Origin: Chitinophaga pinensis
GTDB lineage: Bacteria; Bacteroidota; Bacteroidia; B-17B0; Aurantibacillaceae
Assembly: GCA_945860225.1 (NCBI GenBank)
Contig: CAMAPT010000003.1
Coordinates: 87,613-151,612, forward strand
Length of the DNA: 64,000 bases
Direction of reading: 5' to 3'
Shown piece by piece: positions 8,701 through 16,855 of this stretch. The translations under genes were made by a program, and so were the position numbers. The notes under the pieces are model-generated. The model was not told the origin of the DNA. It searched no databases and saw nothing but the letters and a program-made list of their open reading frames with translations. Position 1 is the stretch's first letter; every line of letters starts with the position of its first letter.

Positions 8701-11700
8701 ATGCCTGTGCAGCAGGAATTTATACCGTAACAGCAACCGATGTTGAGAGCAATTGTGTAACCACTAAAACACTTCAAGTGTTTTCAAATGAATTAGCCCC
8801 TGTTATTTCAGTTAATCAATATTCTAACGCGATAACTTGCACCAACACCTTGGTTGCTGTGAGTGCCACCTCCTCATTAACGTCATTAACCTATACATGG
8901 TCTGGAGTAGGTATTTTATCAGGGGCCAATTCTCCTACGGTTACTGTTTCACAAGGTGGTCTTTATACTTATTCTGTTACTAATAATGACAATGGTTGTG
9001 CTAATTCAGCGACGGTTGCCGTCACGCAAAATACAGCCACACCGTTTACAAACATTGTTGTAAAGGGCATCTTGTCTTGTTCTTCCTCTACGGTTAGTTT
9101 AACGGCATTTAATCCAAATCTCACATACACCTGGACTCCTCCTAGTTCGGTCACTTTATCGCAAACAAATACCCAAACAATTAGCGTTAATTCAGGTGGC
9201 ATTTATTCACTAACTGTTACAAGTCCAACCAATGGTTGTATATATACAACCACAGCATCGGTTACTCAATATACCACGGTGCCAACATCGAGTATTTCGA
9301 TTTCGGGGACATTAACCTGTTTAAGCAATTCCGTCAATCTAACTTCTTCATTATCGGGTATGAATTATACTTGGACTGCCCCATCCACCGGCAATGTATT
9401 GAATCCAAACAGTCAAAACACATCCGTTCAAGGAGCGGGTATTTATACTTTAACCGTAAAACACCCTATTTCTTTTTGTTTATTTTCAACGCAGGCAGAA
9501 GTTTTAGAAAATGTAAAAACACCTACCATCGTAACAGGCATAAATCCAACAATCACTTGTTTATCTCCTAGCGTATCGTTAACAAGTTCAATTAGCCCAA
9601 CAGATGCCATCATCAACTGGAAAGGGATAAATGTGTGTGGCACTTCAACCAACGTATCAACTTATGCCTGTTCAGCAGGAATTTATACCTTAACAGCAAC
9701 CGATGCTGAGAGCAATTGTGTAAGTACCAAAACACTTCAAGTGTTTTCTAATAAAATTGCCCCTGTTATTTCAGTTAATCAATATTCGAACACATTAACG
9801 TGCACACACACCGTCATTGTGACGTCGCTCACATCAACGCTCACAACCCTCACTTATACGTGGTCGGGCATTGGAATAACGTCTGGTATTCACACACCAA
9901 CCGTTACCATTATTCAAGGCGGAACCTACAACTATTCGGTAACAGATACTGATAATGGCTGTATCACATCAGGTTCATTAGCCATTCAACAAAACACGGC
10001 TACTCCAGTTACCATAGCATCTGTTAATGGTACCCTAACCTGTTCAACTTCAACCGTAAACTTATTATCAACAGTTCCAAATTTAAGCTATACATGGTCA
10101 GCTCCACCAACTGCCAGCCTAACCAATACCGGGACTCAAAATACCATTGGGAATACCGCCGGTATTTATACCTTAACTGTTAAAAATCCTACAACGGCTT
10201 GTTTTTATGTTACCACAACCGAAGTTTTTGAAAACATCATTACCCCTACCATCAGCGCTTTATCGCATCAAACTATAACATGTTCTTCTCCAAGTGTCAC
10301 ACTCACAGGATCTGTTTCTCCAAGCAATTCTATCATTAAATGGTATGGACCAACAATATGTGGAACAAATACCACTACTAGTACTTTTGGTTGCTCACCG
10401 GGCATCTATAGTTTAACGGCTACTCATCCTATTAATAGCTGTGCAAGCTCTGCTACTCTTGAAGTTTTCTCAAATAAAGAATCTATTACGGTAACCGTAA
10501 ATCCACCAACTCATTCGCTTACGTGCACTCATACCTTAGTAACCGTTAGTATTAAATCCATAACACCATCGTATACTTATACTTGGTCTGGACCAGGTAT
10601 ATTAGGTGGCACAAACTCTCCAACAGTATCTGTCAACGAAAGTGGAACCTATTCATACTCCGTTACAGACACTAACAATGGGTGTGGTGGAACCGGAACT
10701 GTGTCTGTAGCACAAAATACGGTCATTCCTACTACCACCATTTCAGTAAATGGTACTTTAACGTGTGTTACCTCATCTATATCACTCACCTCATCGTTGG
10801 CTAATACCAGTTACACTTGGTCTGCCCCATCCACATCTATCAGCATTACTAATGAAAATTTACAGGATATCATTATCTCTCATCCAGGCACTTATTCCTT
10901 AGTCGTTGAAGACATAACGAATGGATGCCACTTTGCAACCACGGCTAATGTTTTACAAGATACTATCACACCTATTACTAACATCATTTCAAGCGGAACA
11001 ATCACTTGCGCTAATCCTACGGTTACCCTAAATTCCAATTTAGCTGGTATGAGTTACACATGGACTTCAGAGTCGGATATGAATGTATCAAACTCTCAAA
11101 ATACAATAGTTAATCAATCAGGAACTTACACATTAACCGTGTTAAATACTTTAAATGGATGCACTTATAAAGCGTTTGTTGATGCGATAGAAAACAAACA
11201 CAGGCCTGACTCTTCATTCTCAGCTAACCCGACATCTGGAATAGTACCTTTGGATGTTAATTTTACACCATTGAATCCGACATCTAATAACGATTACTCA
11301 TGGAACTTTGGCGATAATTACCAAAACACTTCCTCAAGTCAAAACCCAAGTCATGTCTATAATGATTTAAAAACATATATAGTCACCCTCGATGTAACAG
11401 ACAAAACCTCCTTATGCCAAACTACCAATACATTGGCTATCACTGTTTATGAACAACCAAGTATCATTGTACCTAATGTATTTACTGCCAATGACGATGG
11501 CGCAAATGATATTTATAAGATTATCACGAAAGGTATCGTTGAGCTAAACATGGATATTTATAACCGATGGGGAACCAAAATTTTTAGTTTTACTGGCGTA
11601 AATGATTATTGGGACGGCGCGGAAAGCCCGGCGGGAACTTACTTTTATATTCTGAGTGCAATAGGAATAGACGACAAAACCTATCAGCAGCAAGGATTTA

Positions 11701-11717
11701 TTACCTTATTTAAATGA
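5703..11717 (+). CDS. Giant secreted Ig-repeat protein with type B T9SS sorting domain (adhesin-like)
   Basis: A 2004-residue cell-surface or secreted protein. It has a signal peptide (residues about 1-25, ending LEA-Q), then a jelly-roll-like N-terminal domain to about 190. A long array of roughly 80-residue, Ser/Thr-rich Ig-like modules follows, most with a paired Cys and a YTW motif. A PKD domain (YSWNFGD, about 1830-1910) comes next. The C-terminus is a gliding-motility/type B T9SS sorting domain (PNVFTANDDGANDIYKI to the end). Four module types repeat as blocks of about 960-963 bases between 7137 and 10023. The architecture resembles SprB-like adhesins, although the function here is inferred. 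It stands alone, between QueD and an ABC ATPase. Confidence 0.88.
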   Translation: MKDFFKYRLLFFCLFFIASLFKLEAQCNLICNSDFEDYNIGSGVLLIDQSLVPCWKTTDSEQEIEIWYVGANSVPPFSGKQYIELNANSAATLYQDFMATPGTSLSISFAHLGRAGTDVLKVEIGPVGGPYTSLGNFSDGNTAWGYYTVGTILPAGSNYRLQFTAISSSGPDNSYGNFLDAISITGPNSSTFSLSSLSSCNTYSTGSAQVTYTTANTPVSYTWSPYGGNGATANNLSTGNYSVKILESNGCMYTKTVNIGSKPNPIVTVSNATICAGNSKLLSANGASTYVWSTSENTASITVNPAATTIYSVTGTTNGCIQTKTLTVSVTPNPTLTVNSPTVCSGNSTTLTVSGATTYTWNTGATSTSITFTPTSSLVYTVTGTKNGCKNTKTVDVSFVNSPTLAVSNQTICRGSSAYLETSGANSYSWNPGGAITSSIVVTPSVTTIYTVTGNSNNCLAKKTVTVTVGIIPSISVSVTGTLSCSTTTVTLKSSVPNLSYTWSPPSTGSVVNPNNQNTTASGHGTYTLTATTPTSGCIYTTTLAVKANTVIPTTIISVSNTLTCSAKTASLTSTLAGMNYTWSAPASFSVTNNSVQNTIANGPGVYTLTVKNPTTNCYYSTTASVEQYTVTPLVNVTNHTITCITPTVSLTGTVTPVNSNIKWTGLNICGSNTIIPTYACSAGIYSLTATEPMSGCSATSTLQVFSNKVAPVISVNQFTNAITCTNTLVAVSATSSLTSLTYTWSGVGILSGVNSPTVTVSQGGLYTYSVTNSDNGCASSATVAVTQNTATPFTNIVVSGTLSCSSSTVSLTASNPNLTYTWTPPPSATVSPTNTQIINVYSGGIYSLTVTSPTNGCIYTTTASVTQYTTVPTSSISVSGTLTCLSNSVNLTSPLSGMSYTWTAPSTGNVSNPNSQNTSVQGAGIYTLTVKHPISFCLFSAQAEVLEIVKTPTILTGINPTITCLSPSVSLTSSVSPTDALVNWKGINVCGTSTDVSTYACAAGIYTVTATDVESNCVTTKTLQVFSNELAPVISVNQYSNAITCTNTLVAVSATSSLTSLTYTWSGVGILSGANSPTVTVSQGGLYTYSVTNNDNGCANSATVAVTQNTATPFTNIVVKGILSCSSSTVSLTAFNPNLTYTWTPPSSVTLSQTNTQTISVNSGGIYSLTVTSPTNGCIYTTTASVTQYTTVPTSSISISGTLTCLSNSVNLTSSLSGMNYTWTAPSTGNVLNPNSQNTSVQGAGIYTLTVKHPISFCLFSTQAEVLENVKTPTIVTGINPTITCLSPSVSLTSSISPTDAIINWKGINVCGTSTNVSTYACSAGIYTLTATDAESNCVSTKTLQVFSNKIAPVISVNQYSNTLTCTHTVIVTSLTSTLTTLTYTWSGIGITSGIHTPTVTIIQGGTYNYSVTDTDNGCITSGSLAIQQNTATPVTIASVNGTLTCSTSTVNLLSTVPNLSYTWSAPPTASLTNTGTQNTIGNTAGIYTLTVKNPTTACFYVTTTEVFENIITPTISALSHQTITCSSPSVTLTGSVSPSNSIIKWYGPTICGTNTTTSTFGCSPGIYSLTATHPINSCASSATLEVFSNKESITVTVNPPTHSLTCTHTLVTVSIKSITPSYTYTWSGPGILGGTNSPTVSVNESGTYSYSVTDTNNGCGGTGTVSVAQNTVIPTTTISVNGTLTCVTSSISLTSSLANTSYTWSAPSTSISITNENLQDIIISHPGTYSLVVEDITNGCHFATTANVLQDTITPITNIISSGTITCANPTVTLNSNLAGMSYTWTSESDMNVSNSQNTIVNQSGTYTLTVLNTLNGCTYKAFVDAIENKHRPDSSFSANPTSGIVPLDVNFTPLNPTSNNDYSWNFGDNYQNTSSSQNPSHVYNDLKTYIVTLDVTDKTSLCQTTNTLAITVYEQPSIIVPNVFTANDDGANDIYKIITKGIVELNMDIYNRWGTKIFSFTGVNDYWDGAESPAGTYFYILSAIGIDDKTYQQQGFITLFK
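7137..10716 (+). repeat. Higher-order coding repeat, period about 960-963 bp
   Basis: Equivalent codons of module 1 (V-x-G-x-L-x-C) fall at 7137, 8097, 9060 and 10023, giving spacings of 960, 963 and 963. Equivalent points of module 4 (APVISVNQ) fall at 7833, 8796 and 9759, spacing 963 each. Each block holds four different Ig-like modules (1-2-3-4). The fourth block, from 10023, lacks module 2, so its next module-4 point (about 10479) comes only 720 bases after the third. Blocks 7833-8795 and 8796-9758 are nearly identical at the DNA level, which points to recent duplication or ongoing conversion. Confidence 0.85.
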
Positions 11718-11739
11718 GAGATGTACAAAAAATTAAGCA

Positions 11740-11770
11740 TTTGATGCCTTCTACGTTTTTTTTACCTTTA
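11740..11770 (+). promoter_or_regulatory. Promoter before the ABC ATPase
   Basis: TTTG at 11740-11743, a 19-base spacer, then TACCTTTA at 11763-11770. This matches the Bacteroidota consensus TTTG-N19-TAnnTTTG except for the last base. The -7 element ends only 4 bases before the ATG at 11775, so the transcript should start at or next to the start codon. Confidence 0.5.
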
Positions 11771-11774
11771 TAGC

Positions 11775-12503
11775 ATGGAACCTATCATTGAGCTCAGCGA
11801 TATAAAAAAAGAATATAAAATTGGTACAGAAGAAATACACGCCTTAAATGGCGTCTCGCTCAACATTTACCAAAACGAATACGTCGCACTAATGGGGCCT
11901 AGTGGTAGTGGAAAATCTACGCTCATGAATATGTTGGGCTGTCTCGATTCTCCAACTTCAGGAGAATATATACTCAATAAACTAGCTGTTGCCAAAATGA
12001 GCGATAATGAATTGGCTGAAGTTAGAAACAAGCAAATTGGCTTTGTATTCCAAACCTTTAACCTATTACCACGCTCAACCACACTCGAAAACGTCATGTT
12101 ACCTCTGGTATATGCCGGTATCGAAAAAAGTAAACGTGAAGAGATGGCCACTAATGTATTAAAACAAGTAGGTTTAGAAAATCGTATGCTTCACAAACCT
12201 AATGAATTATCGGGCGGACAGCGTCAACGGGTAGCTATTGCCAGAGCTTTAGTAAACAATCCGGCCATCATATTAGCCGATGAACCTACCGGAAACCTAG
12301 ACAGTAAAACATCCATTGAAATTATGGGTTTGCTCGAAGATATTCACAAAAACGGCAATACCATTATTTTAGTAACTCACGAAGAGGATATTGCCATGCA
12401 TGCGCACCGTATTGTTCGTTTAAAAGATGGAAAAATTGAATCGGATAATGCCAATACTACAATTACGACCTTTAAGTCAAGAATGGAAAATTATCATTCC
12501 TAG
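11775..12503 (+). CDS. ABC transporter ATP-binding protein (MacB/LolD type)
   Basis: A 242-residue ATPase of the MacB/LolD/FtsE group, which drives type VII ABC permeases. Walker [10 protein letters not shown] spans residues 41-49. The Q-loop segment, the signature [15 protein letters not shown] and Walker B plus D-loop [12 protein letters not shown] follow, then the switch histidine in LVTHEE. No permease gene is adjacent: the next gene downstream is ftsK on the opposite strand and the one upstream is the giant adhesin. The partner permease must therefore be encoded elsewhere. The substrate is unknown. Confidence 0.88.
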   Translation: MEPIIELSDIKKEYKIGTEEIHALNGVSLNIYQNEYVALMGPSGSGKSTLMNMLGCLDSPTSGEYILNKLAVAKMSDNELAEVRNKQIGFVFQTFNLLPRSTTLENVMLPLVYAGIEKSKREEMATNVLKQVGLENRMLHKPNELSGGQRQRVAIARALVNNPAIILADEPTGNLDSKTSIEIMGLLEDIHKNGNTIILVTHEEDIAMHAHRIVRLKDGKIESDNANTTITTFKSRMENYHS

Positions 12504-12518
12504 CCTTGAGTTGAGCCG

Positions 12519-15224
12519 TCATTTTCCTTTAATACGTTTTATAATTTCATCTAATTGGTTCATATCCTTGCACCTTACTTCCCGTGCCTTTGAACCTTCA
12601 AATGGGCCAATGATTTCAGCAGCTTCTAATTGATCGACAATACGGCCTGCCCTATTATACCCTAATTTTAATTTACGCTGCAAAAAAGAAGCGGAACCTT
12701 GTTGAAACTGAACCACCAATTTAGCAGCTTCCTCAAACATCTTATCGCGCTCACTCAAATCAACCTCTTCCTTCAATCCTTCTCCATCTTCACCCACATA
12801 TTCAGGCAACAAGAAAGCAGAAGGATAAGCCCTTTGCGAACCAATAAACTCGGTTATTTTTTCTGCTTCTGGTGTATCTACAAAAGCACATTGAATACGA
12901 ATCAAATCATTTCCAGTACTTAATAACATATCACCCCTACCTATCAATTGTTCGGCACCTCCGGCGTCTAAAATTGTTCGTGAATCTATTTTACTCGTCA
13001 CCCTAAAGGCAATTCGGGCCGGGAAATTGGCTTTAATTGTTCCGGTAATAATATTAACCGATGGACGTTGGGTAGCAATAATTAAATGGATACCTACTGC
13101 ACGAGCCAACTGAGCTAAACGCGCAATAGGGGTTTCAACTTCCTTACCGGCAGTCATAATCAAATCAGCAAATTCATCTACTACCAGCACAATATATGGC
13201 AAATATTTATGCCCTTCATTTGGGTTCAATTTGCGATTGATAAATTTGGCATTGTACTCCTTAATATTTCTTACCTGAGCATCTTGCAATAAGGCGTAAC
13301 GATTATCCATCTCTATACACAACGAATTGAGTGTATGAATGACTCGTGTATTATCTGTAATAATGGCTTCCTCAGAATTTGGTAATTTGGCTAAGAAATG
13401 ACGTTCTATTTTATTGAACAAAGTTAACTCAACCTTTTTAGGATCAACCAATACAAATTTGATTTGTGCCGGATGTTTTTTATAGAGCAAAGAAACCAAA
13501 ATCGCATTCAAACCAACCGATTTCCCCTGACCTGTGGCTCCTGCCATCAATAAATGCGGCATTTTAGCCAAATCAGCAATGAAAATTTCATTATTAATTG
13601 TTTTACCTAAAGCAATTGGTAAATCATGTGTTGTATTTTGAAATTTGTCAGAAGCTATGATATTTCTCATCGGAACCATTTCTGGTGTTTGATTAGGCAC
13701 CTCAATACCTATAGTTCCCCTTCCCGGAATTGGAGCAATGATACGAATACCCAATGCCGCCAAACTCAATGCAATGTCATCTTCCAAATTCTTGATTTTT
13801 GAAATCCGAACCCCTGCTGCCGGCACAATTTCATATAAAGTAACCGTTGGACCAACTGTGGCAGATATACGATCGATTTCAATACCATAATTTTTTAAAG
13901 TATTTACAATCCTATCTTTGTTAGCCACCAATTCTTCATTATTAACCTTGCCATTACCTGTTCCATAATCAATTAATAATTCCGGACTAGGGAATTGATA
14001 TTGACCTAAATCTAATGTTGGATCGTATTGACCAAATTCTTCTACCAACTGAGCAGCTTTTACCTCTTCATCTAAGGTAATGGTATTGACAACAGGCGCT
14101 TCTTTCACAAATTCCGGTTCCTTTACAATTTCATCAGCACTAGGATTATTAATTTCAAATTCTAATGATTTTTTTTCTGGCTGAGTGGGGTTTTCATTCA
14201 AGTCCAAAGGAATATTTTCGGTTGACTCATTCAAAATAGGGGCTACTTGTTCCGGTTGTTCTGTTTCAATAGCTGGCTCTGTTTCTGACGAAATAACTTT
14301 AAAATCCAATAATTGATCCTCCTCTTCCCTAGTCAAAATAGGTTCTTTTGTACTGGCATAAACCGTAGATGCACGTGCCGGGGATGGTACATTGTTTTCC
14401 TCTTCAGTATCTGCTAATTCATTTTCAATAATCGCCTCATTATCCATATTCGGAATAACGTCTTTTCTGATATTCAAATTTAAGTTGATACTCAACACCA
14501 AAAAAGCTAGAAAACTAAAAGCCAAAATAGCTAACGTGCCTATACTGCCAACATAATTTGATAGTTGTAAATTTAAGATATAACCATACCCACCACCCAA
14601 ATAAAACAATTTATCATGAAAGAAAAAGGCAAAAACCATACTGGTCCAAACAATAAAAAACAACCATTTGGCAGTAAAAGAAGACGGCTTGGCAATTGGA
14701 CGGTTTAAAGCTTTTTGTAATCCATAAATAATAATAACCGGAACCAAAATAAACGAAGAAACACCAAACGTTTTATATATCAAAAAATGAGAAACAAGCG
14801 CTCCAAATTTCCCTAACCAATTAAAAACCTTCGTGTCAACAGCAAATAATTCAGTTAATGAACCGAAAATTTTGTCTTGATCTTGTTTCCATGTAAAAAT
14901 GTATGAAAGTAAGGCTATAAACAAAAAGCATCCAGTCATAAATAGCACTAACCCCACAATTTTCTGAGTTCGCTCATTTTGATATAAGGCTACTGCATTA
15001 TTCCAACGTTCTAATAAGGATATTTTCTCATCATTAGTAGTTGCACTTTTTGGTTCATTTTTTTTATTGGAAGCAACTGTTTTAACAGTTTCAGTTTTCG
15101 CAGATTTTACTTTATTTTTTGAAACAACTGACACCGTCTCTTCAATATCATTTTTATCAATATTGTTAGATGAACGATCATCTTCGGTTGTTTTTTCTCT
15201 GAATTTGTTTTTTGTTGTTGCCAT
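12519..15224 (-). CDS. ftsK: DNA translocase FtsK
   Basis: Septum-associated DNA pump that moves and resolves chromosome dimers at division. The 901-residue protein has a charged N-terminal tail, four hydrophobic segments (about 88-250) and an acidic, Pro/Glu-rich linker (about 255-410). The RecA-like motor follows, with Walker A GATGQGKS near residue 560 and Walker B VLVVDEFADL. The C-terminus is a winged-helix gamma domain (QGSASFLQRKLKLGYNRAG), which reads the KOPS-like polarity sequence. The length is typical for Bacteroidota FtsK. It converges with the ABC ATPase gene, with 15 bases between their ends. Confidence 0.96.
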   Translation of the reverse strand: MATTKNKFREKTTEDDRSSNNIDKNDIEETVSVVSKNKVKSAKTETVKTVASNKKNEPKSATTNDEKISLLERWNNAVALYQNERTQKIVGLVLFMTGCFLFIALLSYIFTWKQDQDKIFGSLTELFAVDTKVFNWLGKFGALVSHFLIYKTFGVSSFILVPVIIIYGLQKALNRPIAKPSSFTAKWLFFIVWTSMVFAFFFHDKLFYLGGGYGYILNLQLSNYVGSIGTLAILAFSFLAFLVLSINLNLNIRKDVIPNMDNEAIIENELADTEEENNVPSPARASTVYASTKEPILTREEEDQLLDFKVISSETEPAIETEQPEQVAPILNESTENIPLDLNENPTQPEKKSLEFEINNPSADEIVKEPEFVKEAPVVNTITLDEEVKAAQLVEEFGQYDPTLDLGQYQFPSPELLIDYGTGNGKVNNEELVANKDRIVNTLKNYGIEIDRISATVGPTVTLYEIVPAAGVRISKIKNLEDDIALSLAALGIRIIAPIPGRGTIGIEVPNQTPEMVPMRNIIASDKFQNTTHDLPIALGKTINNEIFIADLAKMPHLLMAGATGQGKSVGLNAILVSLLYKKHPAQIKFVLVDPKKVELTLFNKIERHFLAKLPNSEEAIITDNTRVIHTLNSLCIEMDNRYALLQDAQVRNIKEYNAKFINRKLNPNEGHKYLPYIVLVVDEFADLIMTAGKEVETPIARLAQLARAVGIHLIIATQRPSVNIITGTIKANFPARIAFRVTSKIDSRTILDAGGAEQLIGRGDMLLSTGNDLIRIQCAFVDTPEAEKITEFIGSQRAYPSAFLLPEYVGEDGEGLKEEVDLSERDKMFEEAAKLVVQFQQGSASFLQRKLKLGYNRAGRIVDQLEAAEIIGPFEGSKAREVRCKDMNQLDEIIKRIKGK

Positions 15225-15316
15225 GGATAGTAATGCTTAAATATAAGAAGCACCCAGCCAAAGGACAGAAGAACCTGAAAATGTTTTAAACGTTTGTAAG
15301 TTAAGAAATAATCAAA

Positions 15317-16660
15317 TTATTGAGCGTATGCCACAAGATCGGCATTCACAAAACCATCTTCTGTAATCGACTTGGTTGAAATTGTAATCGATTGATTAAC
15401 AAGACTTTCATCAAATGGAAAAACGATTTTAACATAGTTTTCTGTAAATCCGTGCATCAAACCATTTTTATTTTCATGCTCAAACAAAACGGTAAATTGT
15501 TTATTTAGATTTTGCTCGTAAAAATGATGTATTTTTTTGGCGGATAGCATCCGAAGCTGTTTATTACGACGCTTACGTTCGGCATAATCAACGCTATCTT
15601 TTAAATGAATAGCCTCGGTATTAGCTCTTTCACTATAAGTGAAAACATGCAGATAAGATATATCTAAAACATTTAAAAATTCATATGTATCCATAAAATG
15701 TTGATGGGTTTCGCCCGGAAAACCAACAATCACATCCACACCAATACAACAATGGGGCATTAACTCCTTGATTTTAGCTACTCTATCAGCATACAATTCA
15801 CGTTTATAACGTCGTTTCATGGATGCTAAAATTTCATTATTTCCACTTTGCAATGGTATATGAAAATGAGGCATGAATTTTTTGGAATTAGCTACAAATT
15901 CAATGACTTCATTTGTTAGTAAATTAGGTTCAATAGAGGAAATACGTATACGTTCAACACCTTCGACCTCATCCAATGCCTTAATTAAATCTAAAAAGGT
16001 ATATTGTTTACGTTTTCTGGTTTGGGCATCAATTTCTATTCCGTAACCAAAATCTCCTAAATTAACTCCCGTAAGCACAATTTCTTTCACACCGCTGGCA
16101 ACAATTTTTTCAGCATTCAATACAGCATTTTCAATGGTATCACTACGGCTCTTACCCCTTGCTAATGGTATGGTGCAAAACGTGCAACTGTAATCACATC
16201 CATCTTGTACTTTAAGAAAAGAACGGGTTCTATCGCCTATCGAAAAAGAGTCGACAAATGTTTGAACATCTGAAATATCACAATTATGAATCTCGGTTTG
16301 AGTATTTTTTCCTGAAAAATGAATATAATTAAGTAATTTAAATTTTTCGGAAGCTCCTAAAACCACATCCACCCCTTCAATGTTTGAAATCTCATCAGGT
16401 TTAAGTTGAGCATAACAACCAACAACGGCTATAAATGTATATGGGTTTTTGGAAAGAGCTGCTTTTACAATTTGTTTACATTCCTTATCTGCATTTTCTG
16501 TTACCGAACAAGTATTAATAACGCATACATCTGCTCCCTGTTCAAACGCAATTTTCTGAAAACCTTTTTCCAGCATTAAACGAGCAATGGTTGATGTTTC
16601 TGAAAAATTAAGTTTACAACCTAAGGTATGAAATGAAACGGTTTTTCCTACAAATGACAT
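15317..16660 (-). CDS. mtaB: tRNA t6A37 methylthiotransferase MtaB
   Basis: Radical-SAM methylthiotransferase that adds a methylthio group to t6A37 of tRNA. An N-terminal UPF0004 domain carries the extra-cluster cysteines (in LGCKLN, NTCSV and VGCYAQ). The radical-SAM motif CDYSCTFC follows, and a C-terminal TRAM-like segment closes the protein. I place the start at 16660 (MSFVGKTVSFHTLGCKLN) and not at the upstream in-frame ATG at 16708. The family begins just before the HTLGCK motif, and a TATCTTTG -7 element lies immediately upstream, between the two candidate starts. This gives 447 residues, normal for MtaB. Confidence 0.92.
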   Translation of the reverse strand: MSFVGKTVSFHTLGCKLNFSETSTIARLMLEKGFQKIAFEQGADVCVINTCSVTENADKECKQIVKAALSKNPYTFIAVVGCYAQLKPDEISNIEGVDVVLGASEKFKLLNYIHFSGKNTQTEIHNCDISDVQTFVDSFSIGDRTRSFLKVQDGCDYSCTFCTIPLARGKSRSDTIENAVLNAEKIVASGVKEIVLTGVNLGDFGYGIEIDAQTRKRKQYTFLDLIKALDEVEGVERIRISSIEPNLLTNEVIEFVANSKKFMPHFHIPLQSGNNEILASMKRRYKRELYADRVAKIKELMPHCCIGVDVIVGFPGETHQHFMDTYEFLNVLDISYLHVFTYSERANTEAIHLKDSVDYAERKRRNKQLRMLSAKKIHHFYEQNLNKQFTVLFEHENKNGLMHGFTENYVKIVFPFDESLVNQSITISTKSITEDGFVNADLVAYAQ

Positions 16661-16664
16661 GAAA

Positions 16665-16672
16665 CAAAGATA
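16665..16672 (-). promoter_or_regulatory. Putative -7 element of mtaB
   Basis: Read on the minus strand this is TATCTTTG, a full match to the Bacteroidota -7 box TAnnTTTG, ending 4 bases before the ATG at 16660. No good -33 box was seen at 19-21 bases. If functional, the mRNA would be leaderless, and the upstream ATG at 16708 is excluded because it lies upstream of the promoter. Confidence 0.4.
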
Positions 16673-16855
16673 CAATTTTTGGTATATAAGAGCCAGTTTA
16701 AAATTCATCTATTTTTTATTATCAGGACTTTTAACTAAACTCAATAATCAATTTCAACCCTCTATTTCGCTAGATTAGATTTTAGAACTTTTTTGGAAAA
16801 ATGTCAATAAATGTAAAATATCACTACATTTATGGAACAAGATATTTCGTGAATT

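Noticed and set aside
9236..9571. 111-codon frame inside the giant repeat protein
   Set aside because: An out-of-frame reading of the repeated DNA; similar fragments recur in other repeat blocks, as expected for a shadow.
7137..10716. CRISPR-like or noncoding satellite repeat
   Set aside because: The repeats are about 960-963 bases long, stay in one reading frame and encode Ig-like modules.
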